This document shows, one piece after another, positions 12,906 to 23,942 of a stretch of DNA of 64,000 nucleotides. The notes under the pieces were generated by a model. It searched no databases and had not been told where the DNA came from. It worked only from the letters and a program-made list of their open reading frames with translations. Source of the stretch: Stercorarius parasiticus (lineage: Eukaryota; Chordata; Aves; Charadriiformes; Stercorariidae); the NCBI GenBank assembly GCA_013396915.1, contig VWZL01004375.1, positions 62,345 to 126,344 of the forward strand, read 5' to 3'. Positions within the stretch are counted from its first letter, which is position 1; each line of letters starts with the position of its first letter. Position numbers and translations under genes: made by a program.

Positions 12906-15900
12906 AAGGCATCTTGAAGAGACAGTGCAGGCAAATGATGTTCATGTTCCTACAAAAGCTTCAATTGGACTTCTAATTATTGATGAGTCCAAAATTCTTG
13001 TTGGGCACTGCCCGTAGTTAAATGTAATGAGATAATAATCTTATCTGGTTTTATTTGTCTAACAGTTAATCCTCTAGTCCAAGTTCTTCATGTAAAAGCC
13101 TTTTATCCTTAATGGTATAGGAATTATAGGCCCCTTCAGGGAGTGATTTGGCCCATCATGAGACAGATGCTCTACATGACAGGAGTGACTCATCCACTAC
13201 AGGGGGTTAATTTTTCTCTATTGACTTGAGTGGGAATTTCTGGTATATGGCAGCCTGCTGTGCTTAATAATAGGTATATTTGTTATTATACAAAAGCAAA
13301 TAATGTACATTTAGCTACTTAATAAGTATACCTAGAAATACTTTCTATTTATATAGCACATTTCTCAAAGGAGAACGGGAGGGTGGCTAATTTAAATGAG
13401 CAACTACTATAGATATTTCTCCCAAATCAATTCTATGCCTTCAAAATTTAAAAAAGAAAATATCCAAAAAACAAGCACATCTCCCTGACTGATATTCTGG
13501 GTTGGTGAATCTTGCTTAATTATTCAGAGGAAATGTGTTTTCGTTTCTCTCCCCAGAGGACAGAAGTCTGACTGAGGGTTGCAGGACAAATTCTCCCATG
13601 TTCAGTCCAGTCCTGAAAAAAAAAATTTCTTTACTTTAAAAAGATTGGTCCTTTATTATTTTTTCCCTTAATAAAGAAGAGAAGTTGTCTGGGTTTACGG
13701 AGAAAAAGAAAAAAAAAATATTATTTTTTAGTTTGATTCGTCCCTTAGGAGAAAGAGTAGAATAAGACTAGATCATTTATTTAAGAATGCTTAGGCATTT
13801 TATCCACTGATCTTTTAGTGGCAAAGGCACAAACATTTCTTGAAGTACTTAGTTATTTAGGAATTTTCTACTCTAACTCCTGAGTCAGGAAGGCACTATT
13901 CACTTGCTTATTTCGAACTCGAGTATGTACTGTAACCATTGGGTATACTCACAATAAAAAATGTGAATATCTGCTCGTATTCTATCTACATCCTTTGACA
14001 GCCAGGCAATGAATGAGCACCAACTAAATTCTGAGCCGGGGTATAACGGTACTGTCATTGGAGATGGAGGAAAAAGCTCAGTGACTGAGTCACCAAACCC
14101 AGAGCAGTTCCCTGCCCGAGGATGTATCTTGAGGATATATCAGGTATTAAATTGCTCATTTGATTCCAGCCAGGTTTCAGCTTTGTTTGTCTCATGACAT
14201 TTTCAGGCGAACCTTTGCTGAACTGTTTACCCTTCTCAAGGTAAATCACCCTCGGAGGAACACAACCTGTCCCTGCTGAGGGGAAATGAAGATTATTTTT
14301 TTTTCCTCATGTAAGACAGACAGCAGCAACGTCTCCAGCCCATCCTCCCCATCCTGGGAAACAAAGCAATCATTTTTGCTATTACGCTTGCTGTCAGCAT
14401 AGCACAAGTCTGCCAGCTTCCCCTTTTCACCTCTCCCAGCTTTCTGGTTTCTTGTCTGAATGCACTTCATCATTTTCAAATTTTCCTTTTGGCGGATTCA
14501 ATACTCAAATAACTATTACTTTGCAATGCACACACAGTAACCCCAATTTTCCATTCACTGGATTTTCTTCATTTTCTGAGCAAAAAATAGTACTTCATTA
14601 CATATCTATTCATCTGTGTGCTTGGTGAAATGCAACATTATTCCAGGCAGAATCTGGGCTATTTATTTATTTATTTGTTTGTTGGAGAGAAAAAAAGGAG
14701 ATGGACAGGTGATTAGAAGGGTATTAAAGCACAGGATTTTTGGAAGGAGGGCCTAATACGCCATTATTAGTATCCCTTAAATGGACACCTTAGATCTCCA
14801 ATGCAAAATTTGTATTATATGATGATACAGACTCTTTAACAGTAATTTAGGATTATATTAAAAATTATAAATAGTGTTCAAAAGTGTTTAATCGAAAAGC
14901 TAACTCAAAGTTCAAGACTCAAGAGGATGCTTGGGTTTTTAACTCGTAAACACCCTTCTGCAATATTAAGGGATTTCATGTTGTAGAACTGGTGTTATAA
15001 AGTAATTTAAGGTTTTGAATTAATTTTTCTTTTTGTTGCTGTTCTTTTTCAGAAAGAATAAAGCAAGGTTTTTTGATACCAAAATGTTGGCTGTGCTCTG
15101 ATGTCAGGGACCACAATTTTGCCTAAGGCAGCCTCCCCACAAGTTGATAGCAGAAATGAGGAGTAAGGGTAACAGGAGAGAGGATGTACTTTTGGTCAGG
15201 ACACATTTAGAATCACTGCCATTGAGGACAAGAGGAGACCACAGACATTTCCATTCAAGGAATTCTTCGTAGTAGATATTACTCTACCACTACTACTGAA
15301 ATAAAAACCAACTTCCTCCTGCAAAAAATTGATTCAGCATCATGGCTAATGTCCTGACGTGCAGGTGTGAATTGTAGGAGCCACTGGAGATGCTGGGTTG
15401 TGCGAACAGGGAGGAGGAGGAATCAGGCTGTGCCTGAAATGAGTAAAAATCATCAGAATTGCCTAGTTTTCTCTAAGGATGCTTTGTGGTTTTGTAGAAA
15501 AACTCCAATAAGTAATAGAGTTGGATCACATAGGCAAATAAATATCTAAATAAATAAAGCTAGAAAAAGAAAGAGGCAATACATCCTTAACACATCTTCA
15601 AGTCTTTGGAAGAATTCTATTGTGGCTTCAGCTGTCTTTGGTTTGGTGTAGTATTAATGATTGCTATATTTAGATAAGATTTAAGTTATACAGCCCTGAA
15701 GAGGAATCCATTGGTAATAACAAAGTAAAGTTATGTTCTTGCAGGTAATTAAAGGATCATGATATGATGTTGCAATCTTACACAAAGTATTTCTGAAGAT
15801 GAAAAAAAATTTCCAAGGTTTCTGATGAAAGATTTTTAATATTGCTTTTGGAAGTTTCTTTGCAGAAGGCATTTTAATTTCACTTTCAGAATAACATACT

Positions 15901-17689
15901 AGTTCTAAAATTTATTTTTTAGGTTCGTACTAATTTTATGCTGTTCAAGTTCATGAAATATAAGAGATTTTTTTTTAAAAAAAGAACCTCATAGTAATTG
16001 AAATTGTATTTCTAGCTGTTGAAAAAACATATATAACATTGTGGATGAGCAGCAATTAACCAAGATGCTATTGTTAGCTTACACATTTTCATGACATGGA
16101 TGCATCCTTGTTTGGAGTGAGAGTACAGCTGCATGGCCAATTATGCATTGCAGGATTACGAGTATGTGTTCCAGTTGGGAGGACCAGTAAGGGCCCTAAT
16201 CAAAATGGACCATGGGTCAAGAGGGAGATTCACACCTCTCCTTTCAAAATACACACCTCATTTTCTCAGATTGTAGTTGTCTTCCCTCCCCCTCACTGCC
16301 CCATAGGCACCAGGGGATAACAGTCTGTATTTATTTATAAGTCAGTATAAATAAATAATAATAATGTTATAAAGGGCAGACAGAGATTATTTCCAATACA
16401 TTAAGTTGGCTGTACTATGGCATTAATACACACACACACACGGAAAACCAAAAGAAAATAAAATGGTATTTGTGGGAGAAGGGAATGGAAAACAGACCAG
16501 AGAAACCACAAAACCCTAATATTTCTCAAAATTTAGTTGATGTAGGCATGCAATTAAATATAGAACTTTCATAGTATTATTACTGAAATTAATGCTAATA
16601 TGTTAGAACAGCAAATTACTGCTAAAATAAAATGTTCTTTGTATTAACATCATAATGACATTTCTGAATATACCGAACATCATGAAATATTGCATATAGC
16701 AACAGAATCTTAAAGTCTCTCCAGGTTCATTTTTGTGCCTGCGTACACAAAAGATGAGGGTTTTCCCATAATTCCCACATTTTCATTTGGAAGCTTCTGT
16801 CTCTGTGTCGGACTCTTTCAAAAAGATATTCCAACAAGCATAAAAAAAAAAAAAAAAAGACAGAAAGAAAAGAATTTCCAGTTTCGACAAATGGACTGGC
16901 TCCTATATAAAGCCAAGAACTTTTAAAGTCTTTCTGGAGCTGGGATCTTGTGGGCAGCATTTGTGTGAGAAAAAAGAGGCAACAGTTGTGGTTGCCCCTG
17001 TGGATGGCTATCCCTACCCCTCAATTCTTTTTTTTTCCCTTTCCAGTTTGCTTTTCTCATTTCCCTTTTTTTCCTTTTCCTTTTATCTTGTCTTGAGCTT
17101 GTCCCAGGTATAAATTCTCTGCTGAGCAATGTTACATGGCTCAATTTACCTTTGGGTTTTGCTTATGTGTATTTTATTTTTGGCAGTCTGGGTTGGTGCA
17201 TGCAAAGCAGTGGTTCTCCTTCATCTAAGTTAATTGAGTAAGATCTAGTAAATTAAATTTGCTTAAAAAACAGTGTTATAATAGTTATCTGGGTGAGCTA
17301 ATGAATGCTTAGTATATATAGGAAAGATATGAAAGAGGAAGCAAATTAAGGTTGACACAGAAACTCAATATCTCTAATGTAAAATGGTCTAAGAAGATTG
17401 CTTTTACTGTACTTTCATCAACTCTTTCAGGAGAGATTACAAAATTTAACAGAGACTTACAAAAGGTGCCACTTTATCTCATGGCATCCAAAAATGAATC
17501 CTCATAAGCAGCCTTGTTTCGGGCCATTTGTTTCCTTTGAAAATGCTGTAACATTTCAGTCAGATACATTTGGATTTACTAAAGGTCTATTAAACTAGAC
17601 TGGCCTTGTACCCTTCTTGGATACAGGGCTTTACTATTTTTTTAGATTAAAGGACATAAGTAATATTTCATCTGCCTAGAATTTATGAC
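12906..17689. other. Unique AT-rich DNA, no gene recognised
   Basis: I find no exon or mobile element that I can name. Simple sequence includes a short (AC)n at about 16429-16440 and an A-tract of about 18 at 16841-16858. A 13-base palindrome with a central G (GTGACTGAGTCAC, 14081-14093) contains an AP-1-type TGAGTCA core. It is a candidate binding site only by sequence. Confidence 0.6.
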
Positions 17690-18560
17690 AGCATCTGAAA
17701 GACTGCCAAACAGAAAATTAATTAAAATGGCAGAGATGGAATTAACAGAAATATAAGATGGAGAAGGGATTAAAGGCAAGGGAAAATGGAAGCTACTGGG
17801 TCGGAAAGAACTTATTGGAATACCTCAAGGACCAGTCTGGAAATAACCTAATTTAATATTTGTAATCATGGCATGACCTAAAGTAGTAATATTTGCAAAT
17901 GATGCAAAGTAGCAAAGCATCATCAGTACAGAGAATTTGGAACATTGCGCAAGACGAACTGAATTGTAAAGCCCGGAAAAAGAGAAATGGGGTGAAATTC
18001 AGCAGTATGAATAACAGGGTTATACTCTTGGACAGAAAATGAGGTAGACAACACAACACTGAGAGAAAACCCTGAGACGCTGAATATGGTGCAGTATTCT
18101 GATTACTCACATTTAGGAACAATTAATTCAAACCAGAATAAAGACAGGAAGAAACTAGTAGGATATAGGGGAAAAATTAGATTTTATAAAATGGAACAAA
18201 GAGCCATAAAATAGAAGCTTCTGAGAGGGCATGATCCTTTGTTGTATAAGCAAATGTGTCAGGAGAATAAGCACCAGGGATGTGAAATAATTAGTTCCCT
18301 TTAAAGCCAAGAACAAGATTTGGCACAGAAAGAAGATGGATATAAACAGTCTGAATTAATTTAGGATGGAAATTAGGAGAAGGCTTCAGCCTATCAAGGG
18401 AACAAAATTCGGGGAGAGCTCTCCGATAGTACAAGAGGAGAAAAGCAAACCTAATCAATTTTGCAAAAGACCTCACAATGCAGATAATCAGTTTATGACT
18501 ACATGATGTGTGATCATGTGAGAAGGTACCAGACTGCGGTTGTAGTCCTATTGCCTGCAT
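17690..18560 (+). mobile_element. Ancient CR1/L3-type LINE fossil (RT region to 3' end)
   Basis: The segment follows the order of blocks in the reverse-transcriptase half of old amniote CR1 elements, in plus orientation. These are 'ggaatacctcaaggaccagtc' (RT motif G-x-P-Q-G, about 17818), 'taatttaatatttgtaat' (FNIFIND region), 'atatttgcaaatgatgcaaag' (the FADD-TK box in decayed form, about 17889), 'agaaatggggtgaaattcag' (N-x-MKFN), 'attcaaaccagaataaagac' with 'actagtaggatata' (about 18127-18165), and 'gatggatataaacagtctg' with 'ggaaattaggagaaggcttc' (about 18337-18386). Frameshifts and stops interrupt every frame, so nothing is translated. Divergence is far greater than in the minus-strand CR1 copies here, which implies an insertion that probably predates modern birds. 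Both ends are approximate. Confidence 0.7.
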
Positions 18561-21500
18561 TGCTGGTTGCTGGAGTTGTCACGTTTGTAGCAACATCAGA
18601 TTTATTAAAATTCCATAGCTATTCTTTAGTAACTACAGTTGAAAAAGAAGGGATAAGCCAATTATTTTAATATTTTCTTACAGAAAATTTTCTGTATACT
18701 CGTGTAACCACCTATGCTAAAAATTTCACATTATTTCACATAAATATTTTTAAAGCTAGGAAATTACTAGACTACTGAAAAACTACACATGAAAGAGTTC
18801 AGCTTCAAACAAGGTATAGAATTAAATTTGTAGGACTCCTATCATGTAAGGGATTCATATTCAGGTTTCTATTACTCCAGTCTCCTCATAGCTATCTCTA
18901 AAATAACTCAGATTAAAACATTCCTAAAAAATAAGACGAACAACAAAATCTGCTTTAAGGACTGAACTGTAATTCCTGGAGAATTTTTCCTGGAGAATTG
19001 AACTTCCACTGAAGCCAATGTAACCTTCTCATTCAATAAGTTTGTCTTTTTCTGTACTTTGAGTTTATAGGACTGACCCCAAAAGCAAACGCTAAAAAAT
19101 ATAAAGTAAATGCAACAGTTTTTTATCAAAGCCATTAAGGGCCAGAACTCCACTATACAGAAAGCACATCCTGACAGATGTCTCAATACAGATAAATGAT
19201 GCTAATAGGCATTTGAACAAAGGACTTGGAATAAACCACTGAAAAATTAACAAAGTTAAATACCCAGATCCCACTGCTGTTACATGTCTCAGATGAGTTT
19301 TTCTTCTCAGATACAGCAGATACTGAAATTACCTGTTGTGGTGGGTGCTGTTTCTCAAGAAAGAGCACTGTCAGATGTGTCAACAGTGCGTGGAACCAGA
19401 GATGTTGTTAAGACAGGGTGTCCATCAGCTGCTGGAGCCAACGTGCCACCCAGAAATCAAGGAGTCATAACTGACCAATTATTACACAGGGAGTAAGACC
19501 TAGTCTGAAGTTCAGATTATTTATCCTCATTAAAAAAAGGCATTACACTAAACTGCCATGACAACTGTGAGCTGTCATCAGCCAGTTCTGGTGTTGGGAA
19601 GGGGGTGTGTTTGGCTTTCCTCTTGGTTCTGGTGGTCCTTTTTACCCCTGTATTTGCTTCTTCCTTCATAAGAGCACAAGCACTTAGCTCAGCCTCTAGT
19701 AAAACAGGCTTTTGAACCAACCTGGACTAAAACTAGTCAGATCTGAGTGTGTTTGTGTGCGAGTGTTTAATCAGTTCCCCAGAAGAACACTATACTACCT
19801 AATTATACAAGTGTTTGCCAACTTCTGGCAAATGAAATTGCTTGTGGAGCTACTGAGCTAGATTATATTTGCAGTAGTGTTACCCAATTTCTTTTGGAAC
19901 CGGTTAATTTACCAAAAATAATTTCAGATTAATGTAAGCTGTTTTACACTGTATCTAACCAACTCAATTTATTTCACACAAAACCCTTCTTGAAAAGTGC
20001 CTGAAAATCAGAATGTCATTATATTTGGAAATGAACTGCCAACTGATCTAGCCCAATGCTTACAGTTTTGAGTCTCAGGAGCTTGCAGCATTTGAGGTTG
20101 AGATATGGTGTCAACATGGTCAACAGTGAATAAATAAATGAAGAAAAATGGTATTTTAATGTTATGGCATGATGAGACCTACTGAGTGACCAGCCAGGAC
20201 CTTGTTCAAGTTGTACTGAGCTTGATCTATGAAATCAAATGTTTTATCAGCAAACTCTGCAATGTGGTTTGTGGGCAAGCGCAACTGGACTGACTGTATG
20301 TCAGCTATTTTTCAAAATGACAGAAATAGTAATGGATCATCTGGAATGCTATTATTTAGTGCTAATGAATGATTGTTTGGTGATGGAAGAAAAATCAATT
20401 ATGACAGCTGTGAGAGATGCTGCCCCTGTTCCATTATTCCAAAAATAAATAGCGAAGCTGCCTGCTAAGGTAGGAAATCAGTTAGCATTCCCTGTGAGAG
20501 GCAAAAGCTATAGGCAAAGAAGCAACTGAAACTTGTGTTTACTGCACGTAAACGGTGGCGGAGCCCCAGGGTAGAAACAGAAGTCCTTGAACTACTGAAA
20601 AAACCCACAACTTTTGCCTACTTATATTGCAAGAAATCAACATGCTTTCTCTCTACAGACTGTTGGACAAAATTTCCTTGAGCATCAAACTCTTTTTTTT
20701 GGGGGGGAAACCTTCATGCCTGATCCAGGATGAACAGCGGCTGAGAGGAGATGATGGGTGAGAAACCATTATATTTGGACTGCTGAGAATTTAGGGAAAA
20801 ACAAGGGTTTGAGAAACAACAAGAACCACCATCATTTAAAACAAAAAAGTCATTCCATTAAAAAACTAGCAGAAAGGCACACGTTAGCCAACTTAGACAG
20901 GTTGAGTGCTGAGAGTCGGTTACCTCCTCATTGCCTCCTGAGCCCCAGCTCTTATGGACCAGACCCAGGACACTATTGTCTTGTTCAATAGCCTGTTGCC
21001 TGTGCTTCACTCCTCTTTTTCTGTCTCAGCAGTGCAGAGGAAGAGGAGAAGGACAGGACACAAAAGGGGTGAACAGAGTGTGCAGGCAATCAGGCAATGC
21101 CCACTTATGCATGAGCCATTTCTCTGGCAGTCTGAAGCTCTAAGCAGATGTCTTTTATGTGCGATGCCAGCCACACGTGAATGTGTTTGAAGAGCAAAAC
21201 ATATATGAATTGTCAGAACCTTGACAGACTGATCTAGCATCCACTGATTCAGCTGAAACCTTTCTCTTCATATCAACAGACTTTGACCAGGGTCTGAACA
21301 TATTGTGTAGACATGAGAAAGTAAATTGCAGCAGAAGTCTCATCTTTAAGATACCTAACCTGACAGGTGTCCACTGATAAATAGTGAAGAAATAGGACAG
21401 GGAAGAGAAAATATTCTAAAAATAATGTTTATAAAATTTCACGAAAAGAAGTAAGTTTATTTTATGAATTCATTACTCTAGTGAGAAGCTGCTAAAACAT

Positions 21501-22155
21501 CAGTTGCACTAATGTGTCACAAGACCAGACATAAATTGAAGGAGACTAAACTTTCCATTATCTGAAACTCCCTTGGTAATGGAACATGATTATTAAAGAC
21601 AGTTGCTAATATGCCTTACTACGAATTTATCTGGGTACTAATACCTTTGATTACCAATTGAAATTAGTGTTTTAGTTATTTTAGCTCAATTCTATATGAC
21701 AGCACAGCCAAAGGGAGGTTTGTCACAAAAGTCAAGGGCAGCAGGAGAAGGATGTTGGTGTAGCTATGGGACCTTTTAAGGGAGCTATTACAAACTTTAA
21801 TGAACATAATATATAAGTTAATGCTAGGAAAAGAATTCCAGAAGGATATGAAAACTCATGGTGCAATTATTACAGGAGTCTCTTCATAAAGATGAAACAC
21901 AGCCAGGGAACTGACTATCCAACATCTGCCAAATCTGGAACTACCTATGTCTTGCTGTGAAACTAACCTTGTTGGTGAGTGAGATTATTTGGGTGGCAGA
22001 TAGGTGTAATCTAGACTCGTTATTCTTAGACACTGCAGGAGGTGTTAACTAGCTCAGTATATGCAATTAAAGTTGTTACAAAATATGAAAGTTGGGGCTA
22101 CTACCTGCCATCACTCATGAAAATCATAATATTTTTTTTTTTTTCCTATGGATAT
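18561..22155. other. Unique DNA, no gene proven
   Basis: No mobile element is recognised. The interval contains one stretch that looks exon-like (19311-19492, listed separately). It also holds a G+C-richer patch at about 20900-21150, with a strong pyrimidine-AG acceptor-like site ending at 21029 but no good donor at a sensible distance. Confidence 0.5.
19311..19492 (+). other. Exon-like segment (speculative)
   Basis: A pyrimidine-rich tract ending in 'gtttttcttctcag' (AG at 19309-19310) is followed by 182 bases without a stop in one frame, then by 'gga|gtaaga', a good donor (GT at 19493-19494). The frame opens at an upstream ATG at 19284 and its stop overlaps the donor. The segment is richer in G+C than its flanks. 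The 60 encoded residues match no family I know. Acceptor-donor pairs with open sequence between them also arise by chance in 64 kb, so this is only a candidate exon of an unknown coding or long non-coding transcript. Confidence 0.15.
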
Positions 22156-22194
22156 TTTCCACAGCATAAAACTATGTAATGTTGTTGCAAGGTG
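22156..22194 (+). repeat. 39-base exact repeat, copy 1
   Basis: These 39 bases, starting TTTCCACAGCATAAAACTAT and ending TTGCAAGGTG, recur without a mismatch at 25776-25814 in the same orientation, 3,620 bases away. In this copy the ends form an inverted pair, TTTCCAC at the left and GTGGAAA at 22191-22197. The following ten bases (GAAACAGAAA, 22195-22204) are the exact reverse complement of the ten bases that follow copy 2. I do not recognise the family. Confidence 0.85.
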
Positions 22195-23763
22195 GAAACA
22201 GAAAAGTTAGAACATTTTATTTCTTCAAAGGAGACCAATACGGATTATAGTTTCCAAAATAAAACAATATCATTTTCTCACTGATCTTGGATAAATCTGG
22301 TGGTCCTAAGCTCTGAGTGACCTATGACTGAGCCCCGTGACAGTTTACCATAGAAGCCCAATGACAGTGCAGACAGGAGAATTTGACAAAGAATATGGGG
22401 GAATACACCTTCATAGCCAGAAAAAAAAAACATTTTTCAGACCTACTGAGGATACCATTGAACAGCTTTGAAGATATACAATTAATAATCAAGGACAACT
22501 ACAGATCTCTTGCAAGGTTTCAGTTACAGCTAGGATGAAAGATCAAGCTCTTTCATCAATATTATTTTGTTGCTGCTAACCTTCTTTGAAGTCATTTGTC
22601 ATGCTGTGACAAGCTACACATAGGTTTCTGAGGACTTATGATTTTCTCAGATTAAAATAATTACAGTAAGTATAGTCCAGGTTTTCTTACAGCAAATTCA
22701 AGCTAATTGTCTTCTGGCTTAAATATTGCTTAAAATTGTTTTTCTTTTTTTTTTATTGATCCCCTAACTGAAGCAATGGCAATTAAAAATAATCTATTCA
22801 GGATTAACTCACTGTATCTTCCATTTTCAGTCAAATCAAATGTTTTACTCAACACAAATCAGCCTGCCTTACTTTTGCTGGTTCAATGTTTGCATTAAAA
22901 ATACCTATTTGGCTAGATTTGGAAAAGAAATCACATTTAAGCTATAACAAACTGAAATGTTGAAAATATTGAACTGCAACAATATTGTAAAATCAAGCAG
23001 CCTTCCCCATTGTTCATCTCTTCATTGGAATTAGTGCACAGTTGCAAATACCTCGGTGAATTTTTTCTCCTAATAAAATACAGTTTTGAGGTGTTTGCAA
23101 TTTCTGTAAGTGCTACCCATGCCTATAATGTGGTTTATTAATACTGTGTATCTCAGTGGTCTGGTCAGAAACAGATTCGAAGTTATTACATTTTAATGCA
23201 GTTCCTAATCGTAGCCCCTCATCGAGGGTGAACTTTTGGGACTGGATTAATCCCATCTAATTTTAGAGACCTGCTTGATTTACTATCAAAGAGGCACATT
23301 CACCTTATATGCATAACACAACAGAAGGACACAGGAATGTCCTGAAGATCTCAAGCAGGCCATCTGGACTCAAAACAAGAAAATGCAGGTAGAACACAGG
23401 ATCCAAAAGACAAGCCAAAGGTCTTGGCAGAAAAAAAGTTTGGGGAAAGGGAAAACAATGGCCCCAAAAAATAAGTGTCATTAGTTCTTACTATTATATT
23501 GAGTTTTATGCTTTCTGGAGCATTTTAATATCTGCAGTTTCTGGGAGGAAGTGGTTAGAAGAGAACCTTCTCATTACATTCAAGATAAATTAAAACAAAA
23601 ACAAAACAAACAAAATGAAACGGAAAGAACTCTGGTCCGATTGCTGGGGAAAAAAAAGCTGGAAATATTAAACTTCAAGGATTAACATCAAGGATTAACA
23701 TCCAGGAGGAAAGTAAAGGATTATACATCCACATTTAGAAGTAGCAACAGTGATAAACTAATA
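22195..23763. other. Unique AT-rich DNA, nothing recognised
   Basis: No gene or element is recognised. At 23675-23700 a 13-base unit (TCAAGGATTAACA) is repeated twice in tandem without mismatch, about 60 bases from the tip of the next CR1 element. Confidence 0.55.
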
Positions 23764-23942
23764 TAGAATCATAGAATCATAGAATTGCGTAGGTTGGGAG
23801 GGATCTTTCAGATCATCAAGTCCAACCATCAACCTAACTAACTCTGACAAAAACCATCACTAAACCATTACCTCTAAGCACTATGTCTACCCATCTTTCA
23901 AATACTTCCAGGGGTGGTGCCTCAACCACTTCCCTGGGCAGT
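23764..23942 (-). mobile_element. CR1 LINE, short 3' fragment
   Basis: The plus strand begins with two 'gaatcatagaatcat'-type octamer repeats, then 'aggttgggagggatctttcagatcatc', the reverse complement of the CR1 3' end. Read minus, 23860-23942 retains the last ORF2 residues (PREVVEAPPLEVFE and on), after which homology stops abruptly inside the 'ctgcccaggg' block. The copy is therefore about 180 bases long and severely 5'-truncated. It lies between the two 39-base repeat copies. Preservation is better than in the plus-strand fossils, so it is a younger insertion. Confidence 0.93.
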
